This document shows, piece after piece, positions 1 through 5,072 of a stretch of DNA of 5,514 nt. The DNA is from Candidatus Bathyarchaeota archaeon (GTDB lineage Archaea; Thermoproteota; Bathyarchaeia; 40CM-2-53-6; FEN-987), in NCBI GenBank assembly GCA_003152955.1, contig PMBQ01000197.1:1-5514 (forward strand), in the 5' to 3' direction. A program made the position numbers and the translations under genes. Each line of letters opens with the position of its first letter. The first letter of the stretch is position 1. Below the pieces are notes generated by a model. That model did not search any database and was not told the origin of the DNA. It saw only the letters and a program-made list of their open reading frames with translations.

Positions 1-294
1 AGTTCAAGAAAACTGGGTCGTGAGACATTGAATGAATCATGCTGGGACTTTTGTTGTCGGTTGGAGAAGCGGCGTCGGATTTTCAGTTACCTGATCAAAA
101 TACAGTGGTACGTTCACTAGGACTTTGGAGAAGAAGACTGTGCTCACTGTTCTTACAGATGCCTGAATGCGCAGAGTTTGCTCCCAGTCCTCCTTCGTCC
201 TGATGATGAATACTTTCACCAATGGGGGTCGCAGCTGATCTCTGGCAGTCGGATCATGGTGATGTAGACCTCGAGCGCTAGTTGAGGGGTTTTT
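1..294. other. No convincing gene; 3' flank of the left M20 gene
   Basis: No reading frame here is convincing on either strand. All three plus frames are broken by stops. On the minus strand, 37-222 is open from a TTG codon for 61 residues, but it has no recognisable motif, no Shine-Dalgarno sequence and no family resemblance that I can see. The same minus frame is continuous with the M20 gene next to it: after that gene's TAG it stays open for about 86 codons, which could be chance. The only structured element is a terminator-like hairpin near 269-294, reported separately. The region may be ordinary intergenic DNA or the decayed end of a gene lying further left. Confidence 0.5.
269..294 (+). 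terminator. Terminator-like hairpin with T-run, plus strand
   Basis: Arms CCTCGA (269-274) and TTGAGG (282-287) can form a six-pair stem including one G-T pair, with a seven-base loop. Two G residues and five Ts (290-294) follow. The T-run is on the plus strand only, so it would stop transcripts entering from the left. It would face the 3' end of the minus-strand M20 gene. No plus-strand gene is visible upstream within the window. The stem is short, and archaeal termination relies mainly on the U-run, so this is a weak call. Confidence 0.3.
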
Positions 295-1497
295 CTACAG
301 CGAGGAATGGCTCTGTCGCGAGGCGTAGTCCAAAATCGCGTCGTGCGCTATGGCGACAGAACTCAAGAGGGCTTCTTCCGCTTCCGGAGTGCCTGCAGCA
401 TCTCTCCACTCTTCAGAATGCCCTGGAATATCCTCCCTACCGATCTTCATTCCCAACTGCGCTGTGGGGAGAATTTGAGAAATGTTGCACATGTCGCTAG
501 AGGCAACCGGAAACTCTAGCCATGCCTGGGTCCCAGAAACAACCGGTTGGACATATTCAGTTGCGTGGGAATAGAGAATCTCCTCCAGCGCCGGCCATCT
601 CTTGAATGATTCCAACATAGGCATCATCTCTTTGTATTCTGCCTCGCAACCCGCCATGGCTGCGGCGCTCTTCGCGACGTTGAATATTCTGGGAAGAAGT
701 TCCCTCACGTAATCGCTGTCGTTGGCCCTCAAGTCGAGCCACACTTCAGCTCGCCCGGGAATCGTATTTACGGACGTACCTCCGTCTTTGATTATTGCGC
801 TCATTATCACGTCTTTGTCTCGTTTCACGAGAGTTCGCATCATTCTATATCCAGTGTAGAAATTGACGGCAGCATCGAGTGCGTTCAAACCTAGGTGAGG
901 TGACGCGGCTGCATGAGCGTCCTTTCCCTTGAAGACGAAGGAGTATCTCGTGGCAGCGAGCAGCCCTCCCCCAATCTTCCATTGCCCTTGGGGATGAACC
1001 CCCCAAACAGAGTCTACTCCAATTTCCTTGAGCTTCGGAGCCAACCTAACCTTGCTAGAAGCGTACGATCCATGTCCCTCCTCGGCGGGCGTGCCAACTA
1101 CCATGATCGTTCCATTGAATCTTGATTTTGCGAGAGCCATTCCAACTCCAGCACCCCACGCGCCGATCAAGTTATGTCCACATCCATGGCCGATCGGTAG
1201 CGCGTCATATTCCGCCAAAAGTGCAACAATAGGTCTCCCTTCTCCTCTGCTGGCAAGAAAAGCGGTCTTCATCCCTTCGTAATTCTCTTTTACGCTGAAC
1301 TGATGCCTCTTCAGAATTTCAACAATCTTCGCGCTGCACTCGTGCTCTTCGCTCCCCAGTTCTGGATGACTCCAAACGAATCTGGAGATTGTTCTAATGT
1401 CTTCCTCGCAACTCTTGACGGAATCGGGAAGTTTCGTCTGTCGTTTCGTTATCTCATCCATATCCTTCTGAGAATAATTCAACCTCTGAATCTCCAT
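295..1497 (-). CDS. M20D-type metal-dependent amidohydrolase / dipeptidase (AbgB/PM20D2-like)
   Basis: A 400-residue cytoplasmic zinc or manganese hydrolase that should cleave an amide bond in an N-acyl amino acid or dipeptide-like conjugate. The expected M20 motifs are present in order: HPELG (44-48), AEYDALP (95-101), GHGCGHN (103-109), PAEEG (137-141) and GVHP (166-169). The lid/dimerisation domain has GKDAHAAASP (191-200) and TSVNTIPGRAEVWLDLR (241-257), and IPGHSEEW lies at 357-364. By analogy with plant IAA-amino acid hydrolases, Cys106, His108, Glu140, His168 and His360 are the metal ligands and Glu139 the general base, so the enzyme looks intact. CGHN in place of the common CGHD points to the AbgB/PM20D2-like branch. 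There is no signal peptide or membrane segment. ATG at 1497 gives the longest form, but Met13 (ATG at 1461) aligns without gaps to the start of the paralogue at 5073 and may be the true start. The gene is divergent from the symporter. The substrate is not known. Confidence 0.93.
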   Translation of the reverse strand: MEIQRLNYSQKDMDEITKRQTKLPDSVKSCEEDIRTISRFVWSHPELGSEEHECSAKIVEILKRHQFSVKENYEGMKTAFLASRGEGRPIVALLAEYDALPIGHGCGHNLIGAWGAGVGMALAKSRFNGTIMVVGTPAEEGHGSYASSKVRLAPKLKEIGVDSVWGVHPQGQWKIGGGLLAATRYSFVFKGKDAHAAASPHLGLNALDAAVNFYTGYRMMRTLVKRDKDVIMSAIIKDGGTSVNTIPGRAEVWLDLRANDSDYVRELLPRIFNVAKSAAAMAGCEAEYKEMMPMLESFKRWPALEEILYSHATEYVQPVVSGTQAWLEFPVASSDMCNISQILPTAQLGMKIGREDIPGHSEEWRDAAGTPEAEEALLSSVAIAHDAILDYASRQSHSSL

Positions 1498-1513
1498 CGC
1501 GAAAACTGTCGCG
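1498..1513. repeat. Inverted repeat abutting the M20 start codon
   Basis: CGCGA (1498-1502) and TCGCG (1509-1513) are perfect 5-bp arms around a six-base spacer, directly next to the ATG at 1497. In RNA from the minus strand it could form a small hairpin touching the start codon; in DNA it could be an operator half-site pair. If translation starts at 1461 instead, it lies 36 bases further from the start. With arms this short, chance cannot be excluded. Confidence 0.35.
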
Positions 1514-1582
1514 TCAAATCAACCTGTGCTTTGCTTAAGCTCTTTCTGTCATTATTTGCATTGCAGTGACCTTCGTTGGTTA

Positions 1583-1600
1583 GCGAGTTTCGATACTCGC
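1583..1600. repeat. 6-6-6 inverted repeat in the divergent region
   Basis: GCGAGT (1583-1588) and ACTCGC (1595-1600) are perfect reverse complements around the spacer TTCGAT. The repeat sits near the middle of the divergent intergenic region between the M20 gene and the symporter. Its right arm overlaps the first copy of the TCGCACGTG repeat. No U-run follows, so a regulator-binding site fits better than a terminator. Confidence 0.4.
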
Positions 1601-1654
1601 ACGTGATGTGGATTCCTGAGAATTTGAATTTTATTTAGTTCATGAATTAGTATA

Positions 1655-1680
1655 GTCTAGTTAGGTCTAGTATTTTTTTT
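1655..1680. repeat. 10-bp-spaced GTCTAGT tandem followed by T8
   Basis: GTCTAGT occurs at 1655-1661 and 1665-1671, exactly 10 bp apart, about one helical turn. Eight Ts follow at 1673-1680, just upstream of the symporter's TATA-like box. The surrounding 60 bases are AT-rich. The spacing would suit a protein binding twice on one DNA face, and the T-run could also stop plus-strand transcripts arriving from the left. The function is unproven. Confidence 0.35.
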
Positions 1681-1696
1681 CGCTTCTCGCCAAGTC

Positions 1697-1704
1697 TTAT
1701 AAAT
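1697..1704 (+). promoter_or_regulatory. TATA-like box of the symporter gene
   Basis: TTATAAAT resembles an archaeal TATA box. A start about 25 bases beyond its centre falls near 1725-1728 and leaves a leader of only about 12-15 bases before the ATG at 1740. That agrees with the lack of a Shine-Dalgarno sequence upstream of this ATG. The preceding bases GCCAAGTC (1689-1696) recur upstream of the DHA2 transporter. Confidence 0.5.
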
Positions 1705-1739
1705 TCAGTGAAGATATTGTCGCACGTGTGGTCAGATAG

Positions 1740-3041
1740 ATGAGCTCAATGGGTATGACTCCGGGTGTTCCGCGTCGAGAAGTCATTAAAGTTACGCTCG
1801 CGGCGTTATTTGGCACGACACTTGAATTCTATGATTTCCTGCTGTACGGGTATGTTGCGTCAGTCTTCGCGGTTTTGTTCTTCCCATCAAGCAACCCACT
1901 CGCTTCTTTGCTGGCTGTCTTCGTGACCTTCGCCGTTGGGTACATTGGTAGACCTGTGGGAGCTATCCTGTTTGGCCATATCGGTGACAGGATAGGGAGA
2001 AAGTTGGCGCTAATGTTGACTCTGTTCCTAATGGGGCTCGCGTCATTTCTCACGGCATTGCTGCCAACTTACGCGCAGGTTGGCATACTCGCTCCAATCA
2101 TGTTGGTTATCCTCAGACTCGTCCAAGGATTGGCCCTCGGCGGGGAATTCGGAGGCGGGTTGACCATGACCGGAGAATTTGCTCCGAAGGAACACAGAGC
2201 CTTCTGGATCGGAGTCTCTCAAATGTCTCAAGGAGGAGGTTCACTTTTAGCTACAGGATCTGTAGCTATTCTCTCCGTAATGATGGGCGCGAGTGGGTTT
2301 GCAGCCACAGGTTGGAGATGGCTCTTCGGCATCGGCGTCGTAGTAGCACTAATTGGAGTAGCACTTCGAACTGGAATATCTGAGTCTCCACTCTTCAAGA
2401 AGAAGGAAGCGACAGTTGTCATCGAGAAAGTTCCACTACTTGACGTACTCAGAACCCATTGGAAACAAGTCCTAAACGCCATAGGGTTTAGTGTGCAAGG
2501 TACAGTCTTAGTCTACCTGACCAGCGTTTTCGCAGTCAGCTACCTAATCACCGTTTCACATGTCTCACTTGCAACAGCCTCCCTGATTACAGCGCTTGGA
2601 CTCATATCCATCATCGTGTTTGCGCCTGTCGGGGGTTTTCTGGCGGACAAGTTCGGAAGGAGACCGATTGGAATCTTCGGAATGCTCGGTGCACTCATAT
2701 TCATCTATCCATACTTCCTACTTCTCTCCTCAGGCGTGCTATCTCTAATGATTCTGGCACAAGTCGTAATTTTCTTCTTTGAGGCCATGGAGCTCACCAT
2801 AGTGACCATGCTAACTGAGATTTTCCCGACAAGGGTCAGAGTATCAGGAGTCTCGCTAAGCTACCAATTGAATACCGCAATCTTCGGAGGAACAACGCCT
2901 CTCATAGCCACATTTCTCTTGGCCTCCACCGGTTGGAAGCTCGCTCCAATGATATGGGCCATGATAGCGATAATCGTCTCAATCATAAGTCTCCTCATAA
3001 TGCGAGAGACCAAAGGCCAGGACCTAGCAACCGCCAAGTAA
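1740..3041 (+). CDS. MFS transporter, metabolite:H+ symporter (ShiA/ProP-like) family
   Basis: A 433-residue inner-membrane carrier of about 12 helices, assigned to the metabolite:H+ symporter family of the major facilitator superfamily (TC 2.A.1.6). Hallmarks are in order: EFYDFLLYGY (29-38) in helix 1, motif A as GHIGDRIGRK (79-88), RLVQGLALGGEFGGG (126-140), ESPLF (215-219) before the central loop, a second motif A as GGFLADKFGRR (298-308), EIFPTRVRVSG (360-370) leading to IFGGTTPLIAT (381-391), and a terminal ETKG (423-426). The length is normal for the family, whose known members take up shikimate, proline/betaine, 2-oxoglutarate or citrate. The family therefore suggests proton-coupled import, but the substrate here is open. 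The ATG at 1740 fits the TATA-like box; Met4 and Met6 are possible alternative starts. The gene is divergent from an M20 amidohydrolase, whose substrate it may import. It ends with TAA and appears intact. Confidence 0.93.
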   Translation: MSSMGMTPGVPRREVIKVTLAALFGTTLEFYDFLLYGYVASVFAVLFFPSSNPLASLLAVFVTFAVGYIGRPVGAILFGHIGDRIGRKLALMLTLFLMGLASFLTALLPTYAQVGILAPIMLVILRLVQGLALGGEFGGGLTMTGEFAPKEHRAFWIGVSQMSQGGGSLLATGSVAILSVMMGASGFAATGWRWLFGIGVVVALIGVALRTGISESPLFKKKEATVVIEKVPLLDVLRTHWKQVLNAIGFSVQGTVLVYLTSVFAVSYLITVSHVSLATASLITALGLISIIVFAPVGGFLADKFGRRPIGIFGMLGALIFIYPYFLLLSSGVLSLMILAQVVIFFFEAMELTIVTMLTEIFPTRVRVSGVSLSYQLNTAIFGGTTPLIATFLLASTGWKLAPMIWAMIAIIVSIISLLIMRETKGQDLATAK

Positions 3042-3423
3042 CAGATCTGACAAGACAATGAAACCGTGGTGTAGCAACTCGCCACATCACACCCTTAGCA
3101 CTTTTCTAATCCTAACGTATTTGCTGTGTAGGGCATTTCACAAAATCCTTGACCAATTCCCCGCTTGTCGATGTGTTTTTCGTGGATTCGAAATTTCATT
3201 GTAAGGTAATGTGGAGTAGGGTGTAGCCTGTCCCAGTATCGCCTCTCACTTTCTGCCAAGTCATAATTTCTGAAACTCGATGGAATCAGAGCTGCCCGAT
3301 GATAGGGTGTGATTGCGTGCGTTTGATACGGGACATTTTATGGAACGCATTCCCAGATAACGTAAAGCTCAACTCTTTGTTATTGTGTGTTCGGCTCGCG
3401 CTACAACGTTCGAGAAGGCTTGA
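3042..3423. other. 382-base intergenic region upstream of the DHA2 gene
   Basis: No coding region is supported here. Behind the symporter there is a weak possible 3' end: GGTGT (3068-3072) can pair with ACACC (3089-3093), followed by TTTTCT near 3102-3107, and a T5 run lies at 3176-3180. GGTGTAGC occurs twice, at 3068-3075 and 3220-3227. GAAATTTC at 3190-3197 is an 8-bp palindrome. TATA-like candidates for the DHA2 gene are ATAATTT (3263-3269) and TTTTATGG (3336-3343); neither gives as short a leader as the other two promoters. A ten-codon frame begins at ATG 3280 and ends in TGA, with nothing to show that it is translated. Confidence 0.5.
3255..3270 (+). promoter_or_regulatory. Promoter-like element resembling that of the symporter
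   Basis: GCCAAGTC (3255-3262) followed directly by ATAATTTC matches the layout GCCAAGTC then TTATAAATTC at 1689-1706. The matching tract CGCYTCTC also precedes both. It may be a related promoter or a shared factor-binding site for the two transporter genes. If it drives the DHA2 gene, the leader would be about 130 bases, unusually long compared with its neighbours. Confidence 0.3.
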
Positions 3424-4833
3424 GTGAAGTTGGAGTACAAATGGACGGTCCTGACGGTTACAACGGTCGGGATCTTCATGTCCACCCTCGATCAAAGCAT
3501 AGTCGTTGTCGGTCTTCCAACGATCATACAAGATCTTCAGACAACTCTCTTCGCCGGCATATGGGTCATCACGGGCTACACACTAATGACCACGATCCTG
3601 CTGGTCAGTATTGGCAGATTTGCCGATATTATAGGCAGAGTGAAACTATACAATAGCGGGTTCGCCGTCTTCACAATTGGTTCAGCGTTCTGCAGTCTGG
3701 CTCCAACAGGGGAACTGCTGATCGTTGCTAGACTTGTCCAAGGGGTTGGCGGTGCTCTGCTTTTCGTAAATAGTATGGCCATCGTGGTCGACGCTTTTCC
3801 CGCATCGGAGCTGGGATTTGCAATGGGCATCAACCAGATGGCGATTAACGCTGGCACGATCGTCGGTTATACGTTGAGCGGGGTCATGATTGGGCTCTTC
3901 GGCTGGCGGTCAATTTTCTGGGTCAACATACCTGTAGGAATCTACGGGACGGTTTGGGCGCGTAGGACATTGAAGGAGCTTTACAAGCAGGCCGAAGGGG
4001 AGCGATTCGATGTCATAGGAGCGTTACTCTTCAGCACAGCGTTGACTCTTCTGCTTCTAGGTCTGACCATTGGAGATCTGCGTTCCCTACTGACTGAAGG
4101 TCTTCTGGCCACTAGTGTCATCCTGCTGGCTGTATTCCTTGTGCACGAGGGACGTTGTCGTCACCCAGTGCTCGACCTGCGATTGTTCCGAATTCGAGCA
4201 TTCAGCTCCGGCAATGTCTCTAACTTGCTGAATGGGTTGGCTTTTGCGGCCCTCGCCTTCGAACTCACATTATACTTTGAACTAGTGAGGGGCTACAGCG
4301 CCTTTCAAACTGGTATAGCGCTCATTCCAATGGACCTGACCTTGATTGTGATTGGACCTATCAGTGGACGGCTTTCGGATAGGTATGGCGCTAGGGGGCT
4401 GAGCACATTGGGTTTGCTGCTAACCTGTGGTGCTCTAGTTATTTTCAGCAGCCTTTCCACAGATACGGCTGTTTTGACGATCACCGCGACGCTGGCTCTC
4501 GCGGGTTTCGGAATTGGACTCTTTAGGTCGCCAAACGCGAGTTCCGTCATGTCGTCCGTTCCTGCTGCGAGACGCGGTATAGGTGCAGCGGTTCGGAGTA
4601 CGGTGATCAACACGAGCATGGTGGTCAGCATTCCATTAGCGCTCACGCTCATGACAATAGTGATGCCTTACGACAAGCTGGCTCTCGCTGTCAACGCCGG
4701 ATCTCTCAGCAGCCAGCAGGATATTTTGCAGCTGTTGAACGCGATCAGGTACTCGTTCTACGCGTTCGCGATAGTGAACGGAGTTGCTGTCGTGATTTCC
4801 TCTCTGAGGGGACCAAGGAAGACAGTGCAGTGA
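3424..4833 (+). CDS. MFS transporter, DHA2 (EmrB/QacA-like, 14-helix) family
   Basis: A 469-residue inner-membrane carrier, assigned to the DHA2 drug:H+ antiporter family (TC 2.A.1.3). Motif D1 appears as TLDQSIVVVGLPTI (21-34, Asp23), motif A as GRFADIIGRVKLY (64-76), motif B as ARLVQGVGGALLF (102-114), then GWRSIFWVNIPVG (160-172), HPVLDLRLFRIRAF (247-260), a second-half motif A-like GRLSDRYGAR (315-324) and VPAARRGIGAA (379-389). The length is typical of 14-helix members. Motif C, usually GP followed by GG, reads GTIVGYTLSG (144-153): the proline is Tyr and the first glycine of the pair is Ser, so antiport is less certain. The GTG start at 3424 directly follows an in-frame TGA and has GAGAAGG (3412-3418) five bases upstream, a plausible ribosome site. 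The gene ends with TGA. It probably exports a small organic molecule; the substrate is unknown. It is not homologous, beyond the MFS fold, to the symporter upstream. Confidence 0.9.
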   Translation: MKLEYKWTVLTVTTVGIFMSTLDQSIVVVGLPTIIQDLQTTLFAGIWVITGYTLMTTILLVSIGRFADIIGRVKLYNSGFAVFTIGSAFCSLAPTGELLIVARLVQGVGGALLFVNSMAIVVDAFPASELGFAMGINQMAINAGTIVGYTLSGVMIGLFGWRSIFWVNIPVGIYGTVWARRTLKELYKQAEGERFDVIGALLFSTALTLLLLGLTIGDLRSLLTEGLLATSVILLAVFLVHEGRCRHPVLDLRLFRIRAFSSGNVSNLLNGLAFAALAFELTLYFELVRGYSAFQTGIALIPMDLTLIVIGPISGRLSDRYGARGLSTLGLLLTCGALVIFSSLSTDTAVLTITATLALAGFGIGLFRSPNASSVMSSVPAARRGIGAAVRSTVINTSMVVSIPLALTLMTIVMPYDKLALAVNAGSLSSQQDILQLLNAIRYSFYAFAIVNGVAVVISSLRGPRKTVQ

Positions 4834-4857
4834 TCAAACGTGATCGAAAACCCAGCT

Positions 4858-4986
4858 AATGATATTCTCGTCGGAGTTACTGCAATATCATTGCTCTGCT
4901 CCTTCTTTCCGTCTTCGAGTCATTGACCCCTCTGCATGTTCAATGAATCGTTTGATGGGCGGTTAGGGCAATTACTGTAATGATAT
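4858..4986. repeat. AATGATAT repeats and palindrome upstream of the second M20 gene
   Basis: AATGATATT (4858-4866) and AATATCATT (4884-4892) form a perfect 9-bp inverted repeat with a 17-base spacer. GC pairs extend it if T4857 is bulged. A third AATGATAT lies at 4979-4986, and ATTACTGTAAT (4971-4981) is a perfect 5-1-5 palindrome overlapping it. TTACTGCAAT (4877-4886) and TTACTGTAAT (4972-4981) are also near-identical. The third copy is about 35 bases upstream of the TATA-like box at 5020, so the set could be an activator or repressor site for the M20 gene. The first pair could instead be a 3' hairpin of the DHA2 transcript, since pyrimidine-rich sequence follows it. Confidence 0.42.
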
Positions 4987-4997
4987 GGCCGTTAGAG
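4958..4997 (+). repeat. Imperfect 11-bp direct repeat GGCSGTTAGRG
   Basis: GGCGGTTAGGG (4958-4968) and GGCCGTTAGAG (4987-4997) match at nine of eleven positions with a 29-bp period. They flank the ATTACTGTAAT palindrome on both sides, just upstream of the TATA-like box of the second M20 gene. This may be one composite regulatory region. Confidence 0.28.
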
Positions 4998-5019
4998 TAG
5001 TGAAGAATCATACATTTGT

Positions 5020-5027
5020 TTTATAAG
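5020..5027 (+). promoter_or_regulatory. TATA-like box of the second M20 gene
   Basis: TTTATAAG resembles an archaeal TATA box. Initiation about 25 bases past its centre would fall near 5050, giving a leader of roughly 20-25 bases to the TTG start at 5073. This supports transcription of the second M20 gene separately from the DHA2 gene that ends 239 bases upstream of it. Confidence 0.45.
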
Positions 5028-5072
5028 AAAAGTTCAGCACGACATTTCTTTCTGTGAACGATCTTGCAGGAC

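Larger units (their letters stand above)
1597..1728. promoter_or_regulatory. Direct repeat TCGCACGTG, two copies, candidate operator
   Basis: The exact 9-mer TCGCACGTG occurs at 1597-1605 and again at 1720-1728, and each copy contains the palindrome CACGTG. The second copy lies 16 bases downstream of the TATA-like box and covers the expected transcription start of the symporter gene, a typical repressor position in archaea. The first copy is about 100 bases upstream of the divergent M20 gene. I found no other CACGTG in the window. The pair could let one regulator control both divergent genes; this is inference from position and symmetry. Confidence 0.42.

Noticed and set aside
2..236. Plus frame at the left edge interrupted only by TGA codons, suggesting a recoded gene
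   Set aside because: Other genes in the window use TGA as a normal stop and TGG for Trp, and the frame has no recognisable family.
1303..1569. 88-residue plus-strand frame crossing the M20 start region
   Set aside because: It is antisense to the conserved M20 N-terminus, has no recognisable motif and runs into the regulatory gap.
3387..3656. 89-residue plus-strand frame overlapping the DHA2 start
   Set aside because: Out of frame with the conserved TLDQSIVVVGLP motif and rich in Arg, His and Ser without any domain; the GTG frame explains the region.
4305..4652. 115-residue minus-strand frame
   Set aside because: It is entirely opposite the DHA2 coding sequence, whose motifs are clear there; a hydrophobic antisense shadow.
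4832..4845. GATCA/TGATC hairpin overlapping the DHA2 stop codon, as a terminator
   Set aside because: Only five pairs with a four-base loop, and followed by As instead of a T-run.
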